NCBI GenBank assembly: GCA_020629515.1
Contig: JAHDDE010000002.1
Location: forward strand, 78,594 to 142,593
Length of the DNA stretch: 64,000 nucleotides
Origin: Saprospiraceae bacterium
Lineage (GTDB): Bacteria > Bacteroidota > Bacteroidia > Chitinophagales > Saprospiraceae
Direction of reading: 5' to 3'
Each line of letters opens with the position of its first letter. The first letter of the stretch is position 1. The notes under the pieces were generated by a model, which saw only the letters and a program-made list of their open reading frames with translations, searched no databases and was not told where the DNA came from. This document shows positions 56,586-64,000 of this stretch, in pieces. Made by a program: the position numbers and the translations under genes.

Positions 56586-58043
56586 TTGTCACTTATCAAA
56601 CAATTAGCTGGACAGACAGTGATTTATGGGTTAGGCCAGATCCTACCCAAAATTCTTCATTTCATTGTGTTCACAACTTATTTAACCAATAGGCTAGTTG
56701 ATCGTACCGAATATGCTATTTACTTAGACTTATATGCTTATACAGCATTACTTCTGGTTATATTTTCGTACAGGATGGATACTGCCATGTTTCGATTTGG
56801 TAAATCCAAAGATGATTTATCAAAGGTATATAGTACAGCTTTACTCCCTCTATTTTTTAGTTCTCTGGTCGTAATTTTGATAGGTCTCATTTTTGATCAG
56901 CATATCGCCAATTGGCTTACGTATCCTGACAATGCTTATTATATAAGATGGTTTAGCTGGATTATTGCGCTTGATATTCTTAATCTGATGCCATTTGCTA
57001 AATTGAGATTGGAAGGTAGAGCCAAGCTTTTCGTATTTTATAGAATAGCTAATGTATTATTAACAGTATTCTTAGTTCTTTTCTTTTTAGAATGGGCTCC
57101 CGAAATGAGCCAAACATGGATTCCTATTGCGTCCAATGATATTGATTTTGTGTTTATGGCTAATTTGATCGCCAGTTTTACTTTATTTATAGTTTTGATC
57201 AGTTTTCATTTTCCAAGAAATCTTGCGATAAATCGAACATTATGGAGGAAAATGGTGCTATATAGTGCGCCTTTAGTAATAGTAGGTGTTGCTGCAAGTA
57301 TCAATCAATTTTTTGCGGTACCACTTCAAAAATATTTATTAGGAGTGGAGGTTGAGTCTAATAAAGATCAAGCAGCCGTATATGGTGCCGTTCAAAAAAT
57401 TGCCGCATTATTAGGATTGTTTACTACTGCTTTTAACTATGCAGCAGAACCCTTCTTTTTTAAAAATTCAGATAACAAGGATGCTAAAAAAATTTATGGT
57501 CAAATTGCACTTTTATTTGTGATATCAGCAGGTGTAATTAGTATTTCATTAAATTCCTTGATAGACATTTTTCAGATGATTATTGGGGAGGCTTATAGAG
57601 ATGATATTTACCTTATTCCTATATTATTAATGGCCTATCTTTTTCTGGGGATTTATTATAATGTTTCTATTTGGTATAAGCTTTCAGACCAGACACAATA
57701 TGGTGCATATATATCTTCATTTGGAGCTTTTGTAACTCTATCTGGGAGTTTCTTGTTTTTACCTATTCTGGGAGTATCGGCATCAGCATGGGTAGCATTA
57801 CTTTGTTATATTTCTATGGTTGTTTTAGCCTGGTATTTTGGGCGTAGATTTTATCCCATAGAATATCCGCTTAAGCGGATAGGGCTTCATCTGGTTTTAA
57901 TAGTTGTTTTTTTAGTTTTGGGATGGTGGATCAATCAAAAAGAGGGTTCACACATATTAATAGGGGCAGTTACTGTGTTCATTTATCTTGTTGCGATCTA
58001 TATCTTGGAGTCTAAGCGTATAAAGATTATGATCGGCGATTAA
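56586..58043 (+). CDS. Polysaccharide-type flippase (MOP superfamily), TTG start
   Basis: A 485-aa integral membrane protein with about fourteen hydrophobic helices. The opening LIKQLAGQTVIYGLGQILPK is typical of oligosaccharide flippases. The start has to be TTG at 56586: a TGA stop lies 6 bp upstream in frame, and the next ATG would delete two helices. No glycosyltransferases are nearby, so its lipid-linked cargo is unclear; peptidoglycan or teichoic-like precursors are as possible as an exopolysaccharide. Its stop overlaps the small convergent gene by 4 bp. Confidence 0.85.
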   Translation: MSLIKQLAGQTVIYGLGQILPKILHFIVFTTYLTNRLVDRTEYAIYLDLYAYTALLLVIFSYRMDTAMFRFGKSKDDLSKVYSTALLPLFFSSLVVILIGLIFDQHIANWLTYPDNAYYIRWFSWIIALDILNLMPFAKLRLEGRAKLFVFYRIANVLLTVFLVLFFLEWAPEMSQTWIPIASNDIDFVFMANLIASFTLFIVLISFHFPRNLAINRTLWRKMVLYSAPLVIVGVAASINQFFAVPLQKYLLGVEVESNKDQAAVYGAVQKIAALLGLFTTAFNYAAEPFFFKNSDNKDAKKIYGQIALLFVISAGVISISLNSLIDIFQMIIGEAYRDDIYLIPILLMAYLFLGIYYNVSIWYKLSDQTQYGAYISSFGAFVTLSGSFLFLPILGVSASAWVALLCYISMVVLAWYFGRRFYPIEYPLKRIGLHLVLIVVFLVLGWWINQKEGSHILIGAVTVFIYLVAIYILESKRIKIMIGD

Positions 58044-58204
58044 TAGAAATAGGTTTGGATATGATCTATTATGGAGACTCTATTTTTCATTACATACACT
58101 ATTGCGGCTATAGTTACAATGAATATTACGGCTTTCATATTTTTGAAAGCATCTTTATTTTTTTCCCTTGCAGTTTTGAATTTCTTGCGTCCAGTATATG
58201 ACAT
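58040..58204 (-). CDS. Small membrane protein (54 aa)
   Basis: ATG at 58204, 15 bp after the ribA stop, opens a frame encoding a basic N-terminus (MSYTGRKKFKTAREKNKDAF), one membrane helix (AVIFIVTIAAIVYVM) and a short tail ending in TAA at 58040. The location directly behind ribA on the same strand, the basic-then-hydrophobic layout and the lack of another gene here make it a credible small protein. I recognise no family. Confidence 0.6.
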   Translation of the reverse strand: MSYTGRKKFKTAREKNKDAFKNMKAVIFIVTIAAIVYVMKNRVSIIDHIQTYFY

Positions 58205-58219
58205 TTGATTAATTCTTAA

Positions 58220-58813
58220 TTATAATAGATGACCCATGGATTTGGCCTTGGTGTCTAAATATCCTTGGTTTGTTTTGTTAGGCTTGATGATCAAGGGTAC
58301 CCTCCTATTTACTTTTATGCTATTATGCTTTAATCCATTGATTTTTTCGGGATTATTAGTGATTAAGTTGACACTTTTAATTCCTAAGCTTTTCAAGATA
58401 TGGGCAGCTACTGAATAGTCTCTGTCATCTATTGCTAATCCTAATGCTTGGTTTGCTTCGATAGTATCCATCCCTTGCTCCTGATGCTTATAAGCAAGTA
58501 TTTTATTAATGATCCCTATGCCTCTACCTTCTTGTCTCAAGTAGATTAATATTCCTTTTTCTCTGGCTATAATTTTCATACTTGCATCTAACTGCTGTCC
58601 ACAATCACACTTCAACGAATGGAAGATATCACCAGTTAGACATTCTGAGTGTACTCGGGTAGTGACAGGATTATCAAGGTCAATATCTGGATGATACAGC
58701 GCCAAATGTGGCATGGGATCTCCTTTATCATCGGTAAAAGCTGAAAACTTAAACTCACCCCATTCAGTTGGTAATAAGGTCTCAGCCTGATTGATTACTT
58801 TTTTATCCATCAT
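58220..58813 (-). CDS. ribA: GTP cyclohydrolase II
   Basis: First committed enzyme of riboflavin synthesis from GTP. The 197-aa protein carries the zinc site SECLTGDIFHSLKCDCGQQL with three cysteines, the catalytic LIYLRQEGRGIGIINKI, and NLITNNPEKINGL. It is a single-domain RibA without the fused RibB part common in many bacteria. An ATG at 58879 would overlap rsgA by 50 bp and add residues unlike the family; ATG at 58813, 16 bp after the rsgA stop, is preferred. Confidence 0.94.
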   Translation of the reverse strand: MMDKKVINQAETLLPTEWGEFKFSAFTDDKGDPMPHLALYHPDIDLDNPVTTRVHSECLTGDIFHSLKCDCGQQLDASMKIIAREKGILIYLRQEGRGIGIINKILAYKHQEQGMDTIEANQALGLAIDDRDYSVAAHILKSLGIKSVNLITNNPEKINGLKHNSIKVNRRVPLIIKPNKTNQGYLDTKAKSMGHLL

Positions 58814-58829
58814 ATTTTTCAAACTCACT

Positions 58830-59777
58830 TCAATACTCTGTAATGCGCTCCCAATAGTTTTGGTTCTCGATTTCATCAATTAATTGTAAGTAGTTGGCAT
58901 ATCTTAACTCACTAATATATCCTTTTTCAATACCCTCCTTAATAGCGCAAGATGGCTCATTCCTGTGAGAACAATCTCCAAATCTACAATCCTCTGAATA
59001 TTTAAAAAATTCCCTAAAATTATGTGCAATATCCATCACTTCTAAGTGATTAAAACTCAAAGTTTTTATCCCTGGGGTATCAATGATATGTGTAACCTCA
59101 TTGACATCAAACATCTCTGCGAATGTCGTGGTGTGTTGACCTTTTCCACTAAAATTGGACAGATGTTGAGTCTTTAAGTTCAACTGTGGCAGTAAATTAT
59201 TAATTAGAGAAGATTTTCCTACACCAGATTGTCCTGAGATGAGCGATATTTTATTGGCTATGATTGATTTTATATCATCTATTGAGGTTTGATCTGTCAT
59301 ACTACATTTGATGACATTATAGCCTATGTCAGTGTATACATCCTTTAGGTACTCAAAGACCTCATTATCTTCTTCGTTCCAAAGATCACATTTATTAAAA
59401 AGTATATGAACTGGGATATTATAAGGTTCTGTCATCAACAAAAATCTATCAATAAAACCCTGTTTTAATTTTGGCTCAACAATCGTCACGATTAACAAGG
59501 CTTGATCTACGTTACTTGCAATGAGGTGAAGAAAATGTTTTTTTCTTGGAGACTGTCTAACAACATAATTGGTTCGATTCTCAATCTTTTCTATTATGGC
59601 TATTTGACCTTCTATGCTATATTGTACCTTGTCTCCTACAGCAACTGGATTCGTAAGTTTTAATCCATTTAACTTAAACTTCCCTCGAATAATACCTGAT
59701 ATGGTATCACCATTCTCTTTATCTCTTATATCGTAGTATTTTCCTGTTGATTTGGTGATAATACCAGTTTTGAGCAT
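58830..59777 (-). CDS. rsgA: Ribosome small-subunit-dependent GTPase RsgA
   Basis: Late 30S-assembly GTPase (315 aa) with a circularly permuted GTPase domain. It has an N-terminal OB fold, the G4 motif FNKCD before the P-loop GQSGVGKSS, then the switch region FSGKGQHTTTFAEM and DTPGIKTLSF. The C-terminal zinc module reads DCRFGDCSHRNEPSCAI. It follows the GGGP-synthase-like gene by 3 bp and precedes ribA. Confidence 0.96.
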   Translation of the reverse strand: MLKTGIITKSTGKYYDIRDKENGDTISGIIRGKFKLNGLKLTNPVAVGDKVQYSIEGQIAIIEKIENRTNYVVRQSPRKKHFLHLIASNVDQALLIVTIVEPKLKQGFIDRFLLMTEPYNIPVHILFNKCDLWNEEDNEVFEYLKDVYTDIGYNVIKCSMTDQTSIDDIKSIIANKISLISGQSGVGKSSLINNLLPQLNLKTQHLSNFSGKGQHTTTFAEMFDVNEVTHIIDTPGIKTLSFNHLEVMDIAHNFREFFKYSEDCRFGDCSHRNEPSCAIKEGIEKGYISELRYANYLQLIDEIENQNYWERITEY

Positions 59778-59780
59778 ATA

Positions 59781-60536
59781 TTAAGCTATTGTACTTTGAA
59801 TAGTTCTTGCCTTAAGTTTATTCCTGAATTGGCTTATTTCGAGCAACAAACTTGGATCTTTTTCTAAGGCATTACCAATAACTATTACATTTGGTTTAGC
59901 CCTTTCTGCAGCCGCAAATTTTTCGACACTATCAATTCCTCCTCCGACAAAAATTGGAATATCGATGTGTTGTTTCACTTGTTTGATTATCGAATCATCA
60001 GCAGGTTGTGAGGCACCACTTCCAGCCTCTAAGTAAATACTTTTGATCCCGATTACTTCTCCTGCTATTGCAAGATCTATTATAGTATCAATATCTGATG
60101 GGTCGAGTGGATCAGTTTGCGTTAGTTTAGCAGCACTACTCGGATGTCCTCCATCGATCAAAATGTACCCAGTAGTTATTATTTCCTCAGTAATATTTTG
60201 CAATTGACGTGCAGCTCTTATATGCTTGCCAATGGCAAATTCGAAACTGCTACCAGACAATAAGCTAGGCAATAATATGCCATCTGCTGTATCAGCAAGT
60301 TGTAATAGAGAACCAGGAAATGACATTACAGGAGTAGCTGTAATCGACTTAATATCATATATTATGTCAGAACAATTTATGGGACGATCGGTGCTGCCTC
60401 CTACAAGTATTAAATCTGCCATATTGCTGCTCAAAAGAAGTTTTAACTGGCTATAAGTAGGCAAATTGACCTTTTCAGGGTCAATAAGGACTGCTACTAA
60501 AGGATAGTTAGTATTGTTAATCTTCTCAATTAGCAT
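59781..60536 (-). CDS. Geranylgeranylglyceryl phosphate synthase-family protein
   Basis: A 251-aa TIM-barrel prenyltransferase of the PcrB/GGGPS family, which ethers a polyprenyl diphosphate to glycerol 1-phosphate. Motifs are VAVLIDPEKVNLP, DLILVGGSTDRP, IYLEAGSGASQP and IFVGGGIDSVEKF, including the glycerol-phosphate-binding glycines. Bacteroidota are known to encode functional members even though they lack archaeal lipids; the product is uncertain. The ATG at 60536 is preferred over a TTG two codons upstream. Confidence 0.92.
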   Translation of the reverse strand: MLIEKINNTNYPLVAVLIDPEKVNLPTYSQLKLLLSSNMADLILVGGSTDRPINCSDIIYDIKSITATPVMSFPGSLLQLADTADGILLPSLLSGSSFEFAIGKHIRAARQLQNITEEIITTGYILIDGGHPSSAAKLTQTDPLDPSDIDTIIDLAIAGEVIGIKSIYLEAGSGASQPADDSIIKQVKQHIDIPIFVGGGIDSVEKFAAAERAKPNVIVIGNALEKDPSLLLEISQFRNKLKARTIQSTIA

Positions 60537-60579
60537 ACTCAAAGGTATGCCTTTTCCTTATTCAGACGCAGCTAAAAGA

Positions 60580-60605
60580 TGGAATAAGACAATCGCCTTA
60601 TTCCA
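60580..60605 (-). terminator. Hairpin downstream of the ECF sigma gene
   Basis: A perfect 9-bp inverted repeat (TGGAATAAG / CTTATTCCA) with an 8-nt loop lies 38 bp after the sigma-factor stop. On the minus strand only a weak T-rich tail follows, so termination efficiency is uncertain. Confidence 0.5.
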
Positions 60606-60642
60606 TAGTGATTTTTCGATCTTGTTTAAAGCATTTACTGCA

Positions 60643-61257
60643 TCAAGCTACTTCTTTGATTACAGCGTATTTTGATTTTAGAAAAGCCAATGCCATAGAG
60701 ATATGATTTTCAACTGTCTTTACTGAAATATTAAGGATTTCAGCTATTTCTCTATACTTGAGGTTTTCGAATCTACTCATGACGAATACTGCACGACATT
60801 TTGGGGGTAATAAATCTATATAAATATCAAGTCGATTTTTTGTATCTGAATATTCTAATAAGTGCTGAACGGTACAAGTATCATCTTGAATATCTATTTC
60901 AATTTCTTGGATCCTCTTGTTATTATCTCTGATATGATTAAGAGATCTGTTAGTTGCTGATCGCATGAGATATCCTTTGAGAGATGATTTAATATTAATA
61001 GTGGTCCGTTTTCTCCATATAGTCAAGAAAAGTTCCTGTACTATATCCTCGGCATATCCTGGATCTCTAACGATCTGATAGCATCGATTGCAAAGTAACT
61101 GATAGTATTGATCAAAAAGATGTTCGATGGATTGAGGATTACTCTTCCTTAGTTCATTCAGTATGAATTTATCATCTATACTGAGATAATGCTTTTGTGT
61201 AGTGACAGCAAGGGGGGTAATTCTTGCTGACACTTGGTTTGTGTCAATTGGTCTCAT
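60643..61257 (-). CDS. ECF RNA polymerase sigma factor
   Basis: A 204-aa sigma-70 family factor of the extracytoplasmic-function type. Region 2 spans about 45-110 (IEHLFDQYYQLLCNRCYQIV, then DIVQELFLTIW), and region 4 is a helix-turn-helix at about 140-195 (LPPKCRAVFVMSRFENLKYR, then EIAEILNISVKTVENHI). No FecR-like anti-sigma factor or SusC/D genes are next to it, although most such sigma factors in this phylum have them. Regulation therefore cannot be inferred. Confidence 0.92.
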   Translation of the reverse strand: MRPIDTNQVSARITPLAVTTQKHYLSIDDKFILNELRKSNPQSIEHLFDQYYQLLCNRCYQIVRDPGYAEDIVQELFLTIWRKRTTINIKSSLKGYLMRSATNRSLNHIRDNNKRIQEIEIDIQDDTCTVQHLLEYSDTKNRLDIYIDLLPPKCRAVFVMSRFENLKYREIAEILNISVKTVENHISMALAFLKSKYAVIKEVA

Positions 61258-61447
61258 TTGGTTAAATCTTATGAATAATGTAGTGTACTATACAATAAAT
61301 AGTACAGGAAAAATTACTCTCCAAATATGTCTGCCTTTTATGCTAACAATTGGAACGGATGAGACACATTTTTCAACGATACTATCACAGACTATCTACA
61401 GGAAGTCTATACATGCAAAATTGGAATAATGTAATATGGATTTACTG

Positions 61448-61485
61448 AATTCTATCAGTTATGTAAGATAGAATTGTATTTTTTG
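61448..61485 (+). terminator. Terminator-like hairpin upstream of the AraC gene
   Basis: A perfect 9-bp inverted repeat (AATTCTATC / GATAGAATT) with a 10-nt loop is followed on the plus strand by GTATTTTTT. That is the form of a rho-independent terminator, yet no plus-strand gene precedes it. It could end a small RNA or act as a leader attenuator of the AraC transcript. Confidence 0.5.
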
Positions 61486-61501
61486 GTTATGTCATTCAGT
61501 T

Positions 61502-61530
61502 AGTATGACAAGATTTTTCATCTTGATACT
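61502..61530. repeat. Second hairpin in the AraC upstream region
   Basis: Inverted repeat with arms AGTAT-CAAGAT and ATCTTG-ATACT, a 5-nt loop and a 2-nt bulge, 44 bp before the AraC ATG. It may be an operator dyad or an RNA stem. Confidence 0.5.
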
Positions 61531-61573
61531 ATTTTCATATTATTTAAAGTGCTATAAAGGATTATGCTGATAA

Positions 61574-62452
61574 ATGAAATCGATAAGTAATAGGCCAGCA
61601 TTAGAAAAAATATTACCCTCTTTTGGTAGTTCTATAAGCTACAAAAGGTTTTATAATGAACAACCAGATGGAATAGCCGCTTGGCATTATCATCCTGAGA
61701 TTGAGTTAGTTTATATCGAACATGGGAGCGGTAAAAGACATATCGGGAATCATGTCTCTTATTATAATGAGGGAGACCTACTATTAATAGGGTCCAATGT
61801 GCCTCATTATGGATTTACAGATAGACTTACTGATGGCAATACAGAGGTAGTCCTACAATTTAGACAGGACTTTTTAGGAGATGCGTTGGAGGAAGTGGTA
61901 GAATTTGACCGAATCAATCAATTACTTAAGTTGTCTTTACATGGGATTTCTTATCATGGAGATATCAAAATTAATGTTGGTGAATTATTAGATGCGATGA
62001 TAGAAATGAACCATTTTGATATGCTATTACATACTATAGGAATATTGCAAGAGTTGGCTAACTCGAATGAATATAAAATTCTAAATGCCTCTAACTCTGT
62101 AATAATAGCGAACCAACAAGACAAAGATCGCATCAAGATTATCTATGATTATGTCAGAGAGCACTTCCAAAGAGATATATCAGTACAAGAAATGGCTAAA
62201 TTGACAAGCATGACAGTTCCTTCTTTTTGTAGATATTTCAAAAAACAAACGGGTAAAACTTTTACAAAATTTGTGAATGAGTTTAAGGTGATACATGCCT
62301 GTAAGTTATTATCAGAATCGGCAATTTCGATTTCGAGTATATGCTATGAATGCGGATTCAATAATTTTTCGCATTTTAATAAACAGTTTAAACTTGTCAC
62401 AGAAAAAAATCCAACAGAATATAGATCAGAGTTTAGGAAAGTAATCACTTGA
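61574..62452 (+). CDS. AraC-family transcriptional regulator
   Basis: A 292-aa regulator with an N-terminal cupin sensor domain (about 25-110; AAWHYHPEIELVYIEHGSG followed by a conserved NVPH). The C-terminal AraC/XylS DNA-binding domain (about 190-288) has two helix-turn-helix units, SVQEMAKLTSMTVPSFCRYF and SISSICYECGFNNFSHFNKQ. The cupin type suggests a sugar or small-molecule effector. The ThuA-domain lipoprotein starts 9 bp after it, so that gene is the likely target or partner. Confidence 0.93.
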   Translation: MKSISNRPALEKILPSFGSSISYKRFYNEQPDGIAAWHYHPEIELVYIEHGSGKRHIGNHVSYYNEGDLLLIGSNVPHYGFTDRLTDGNTEVVLQFRQDFLGDALEEVVEFDRINQLLKLSLHGISYHGDIKINVGELLDAMIEMNHFDMLLHTIGILQELANSNEYKILNASNSVIIANQQDKDRIKIIYDYVREHFQRDISVQEMAKLTSMTVPSFCRYFKKQTGKTFTKFVNEFKVIHACKLLSESAISISSICYECGFNNFSHFNKQFKLVTEKNPTEYRSEFRKVIT

Positions 62453-62461
62453 ATAATTAAT

Positions 62462-63532
62462 ATGAATGTTAAATTTCCTTTTTTAGTTTGCTTTGCATTG
62501 ATGACTCTTACGATGTCTTGTGATTCTCATAATAGCCAAAACCAACAAACAAAATCGAAGATTAAAGTTTTGATTATAGATGGTGAGAATAATCACGGTG
62601 TGTGGCCAATGACTACGGTCATGATGAAAGATTATTTGGAGTCCTCTGGTCTATTTGAAGTTGATATTAATCGAAAGAAATATATGTGGCAAGGCCCTCA
62701 TAGTGATCATAGGCATGATGAAGCTTGGCGAAATAATTTATTATCTAAATATCCCTTAGAAGGCGGTAATGACGGTATTATAGTCGATGAGCCTAAAGAG
62801 GATAGTTTATTTGCGCCTAAATTTGAAACATATGATGTAGTGGTGAATAACCTGGGTTGGAACTCCTCCGAATGGCCTGAAACGACTAAGCAAAGTTTTG
62901 AGTCTTATATGTATGGAGGAGGAGGATTAGTTGTGATACATGCTGCCGATAATGCGTTTGGTAATTGGGAGGAGTACAACAAAATGATAGGCTTAGGCGG
63001 TTGGGGTGGCAGGTCCAAAGAGAGTGGACCATATGTGTATTATAACGACGCAGGAGAGAAAATTGTTGATTCGGGCGAAGGTGCTTGTGGTTCGCATGGA
63101 CCTCAACAAGATTTTGTAGTGACTAATAGGACCTCTAAACATCCTATTACTTCGGGACTGCCAACTGAGTGGATGCATGGAGTGGATGAGTTGTATGATC
63201 GATTAAGAGGCCCAGCGGAGAATATGACCGTTTTGGCTACTGCATATTCGGATATAGAAAAAAATAGTCCTCCTTGGGATAAAAAAGTCAAGGGTACTGG
63301 TAGGCATGAGCCTGTTTTGATGACTATTGACTATGGCGAGGGAAGAGTGTTTCATTCTATTTTAGGACACAGTTATTATTCTATGGAATCGGTTGGGTTT
63401 ATCACTACTTTTTTGAGAGGAGTAGAGTGGGCAGCTACAGGTAACGTGACGCAAGAGGTACCTATAGACTTTCCGAGCGAAGATCAATCAAAGCATAGAA
63501 AGTGGAAAGGCAATGTAGATATTGTTGATTAG
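62462..63532 (+). CDS. ThuA-domain lipoprotein
   Basis: A 356-aa exported protein with a lipobox (LTMSC, Cys20). A ThuA-like class I amidotransferase-fold domain follows: IKVLIIDGENNHGVWPMTTV, YDVVVNNLGWNSSEWP, SYMYGGGGLVVIHAADNAFG and PVLMTIDYGEGRVFHSILGH. ThuA-like domains are linked to disaccharide or glycoside use, but their chemistry is unproven. The conserved HAADNAF and GH(S) positions are kept. It is paired with the AraC regulator, consistent with regulated sugar use at the cell surface. Confidence 0.9.
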   Translation: MNVKFPFLVCFALMTLTMSCDSHNSQNQQTKSKIKVLIIDGENNHGVWPMTTVMMKDYLESSGLFEVDINRKKYMWQGPHSDHRHDEAWRNNLLSKYPLEGGNDGIIVDEPKEDSLFAPKFETYDVVVNNLGWNSSEWPETTKQSFESYMYGGGGLVVIHAADNAFGNWEEYNKMIGLGGWGGRSKESGPYVYYNDAGEKIVDSGEGACGSHGPQQDFVVTNRTSKHPITSGLPTEWMHGVDELYDRLRGPAENMTVLATAYSDIEKNSPPWDKKVKGTGRHEPVLMTIDYGEGRVFHSILGHSYYSMESVGFITTFLRGVEWAATGNVTQEVPIDFPSEDQSKHRKWKGNVDIVD

Positions 63533-63774
63533 CGCTCTACCTTTACTAAACGGTCATTTTTGAAGTGAATTCTTCTTTTTGTTTTTCCTTCACCGATGCT
63601 ATATATGGCATAATCACTGCCCATCTCAATCACTGAGTAAGATTCTACTTTTGAGGTGAATTCTGCAAGAGTCATTCCGATATCAGAGTTGGATATTAAT
63701 CCTTTATTACAGGATACTAACATGATGACGCAAAAAGAAAGTAAAGTCAATCGTGATAATATAGATAAATACAT
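63529..63774 (-). CDS. Small lipoprotein (81 aa)
   Basis: A small exported protein with a hydrophobic N-terminus and lipobox (IMLVSC, about Cys22). A compact domain follows with GMTLAEFTSKV and a YSIGEGKTKRRIHFKNDRLV strand pair. The pattern (GMT..E....., then two strands ending in F.N.RLV.V) is reminiscent of the SmpA/BamE-like fold found in small Bacteroidota lipoproteins; this is a weak similarity by eye. The stop overlaps the convergent ThuA gene by 4 bp. Confidence 0.7.
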   Translation of the reverse strand: MYLSILSRLTLLSFCVIMLVSCNKGLISNSDIGMTLAEFTSKVESYSVIEMGSDYAIYSIGEGKTKRRIHFKNDRLVKVER

Positions 63775-63971
63775 ATTACAAAATTATTTAATATATCAAA
63801 TATAAGTTATTAGCAACTATGATTGTATCTACAACTATAGAAAATCGTTATTAGCTCTATTACAAGTAAATCTGACTATGACGAATTTTGATTATTCAAT
63901 GATGCTTATCATTTATTTTTATTCGTCTGTGTATGAGTTATAAAGTGGGCAGTGAGCAGCATGAGAAATAA

Positions 63972-64000
63972 AAAACCCTTAAGATTGACTTAAGGGTTTT
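63972..64000. terminator. Bidirectional terminator at the window end
   Basis: Inverted repeat AAAACCCTTAAG / CTTAAGGGTTTT with a short loop, with an A-run before it and a T-run at its end. It probably ends a gene beyond the window. The 63775-63971 stretch before it shows no gene. Confidence 0.8.

Larger units (their letters stand above)
61258..61573. other. 316-bp divergent intergenic region
   Basis: The gap between the sigma factor and the AraC gene holds no convincing coding frame; a plus-strand frame across 61202-61429 has no protein-like features. It must contain both promoters. Its right half carries two successive hairpins, listed separately. Confidence 0.7.

Noticed and set aside
58814..58879. 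Upstream ATG (58879) as ribA start
   Set aside because: It lies inside rsgA and the added residues are rsgA antiphase sequence; ATG at 58813 fits the family.
59565..59585. A GGTTCGATTC string resembling a tRNA T-arm
   Set aside because: It lies within rsgA and no acceptor or anticodon arm can be built around it.
61202..61429. Plus-strand frame of 75 codons between sigma factor and AraC
   Set aside because: It starts antisense to the sigma gene, has no ribosome site or family features, and is likely chance.
1..64000. CRISPR array, insertion sequence, prophage or toxin-antitoxin pair
   Set aside because: I saw no regularly spaced direct repeats, transposase or integrase motifs, or phage genes on either strand.

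Overview
The window is AT-rich chromosomal DNA from a member of the Bacteroidota. The evidence is a PorZ-like type IX secretion protein with a C-terminal sorting-type domain, BshA of bacillithiol synthesis, a bacterial geranylgeranylglyceryl-phosphate-synthase homologue, DUF2851, a Bacteroidota-style ECF sigma factor, and -7 promoter boxes of the TAnnTTTG type. A Saprospiria-like lineage is possible, but that is a guess. I see no insertion sequence, prophage or CRISPR array.

Region 1 (1-10546, all minus strand) is an extracellular polysaccharide locus. It encodes three glycosyltransferases (one cut by the window edge), a Wzy-like polymerase/ligase, a Wzx-like flippase, two different sulfotransferases, a complete PAPS-making module (cysC, cysD, cysN) with a DUF2061 membrane protein, and a Wzz-like chain-length protein. 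No PAPS reductase or sulfite reductase is present. The module is therefore best read as the supply of activated sulfate for glycan sulfation, so the locus should make a sulfated polysaccharide. This is the most interesting system in the window.

Region 2 (10548-24224, same strand, tightly packed) runs upstream of it without a real break: metH, a RemB/Wzi-like outer-membrane protein, lpxK, a DUF2851 gene, folA, mrdA (PBP2), mreD, mreC, mreB and a degenerate M16 peptidase. Six consecutive genes here (mrdA to metH) start with GTG or TTG.

Region 3 (24393-37038) holds dnaN, nadD and porZ on the plus strand, convergent bshA, a MerR regulator with a degenerate cobalamin-type sensor domain, a secreted protein of unknown function, mnmG, and a three-gene plus-strand group (conserved unknown protein, M15 peptidase lipoprotein, acyl-ACP thioesterase).

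Region 4 (37096-46172) holds an OmpA-like lipoprotein, a scar where two 5'-truncated gene remnants meet head to head, tRNA-Cys, a TPR membrane protein, nadK, a DUF4175 giant coiled-coil protein with an anti-sigma-like ATPase and ybeY, then an acyltransferase and rnhB.

Region 5 (46393-64000) is mostly housekeeping: secA, a SPOR-like protein, rodA (separated from the other rod-complex genes by about 27 kb), tgt, an HtrA protease, an SPFH lipoprotein with a 45-residue membrane protein upstream, phhB, an M42 aminopeptidase, a second flippase, a 54-residue membrane protein, ribA, rsgA, the GGGP-synthase homologue and an ECF sigma factor. It ends with an AraC regulator next to a ThuA-domain lipoprotein and a small lipoprotein. 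The only gene-free stretch above 300 bp (61258-61573) carries two successive hairpins.
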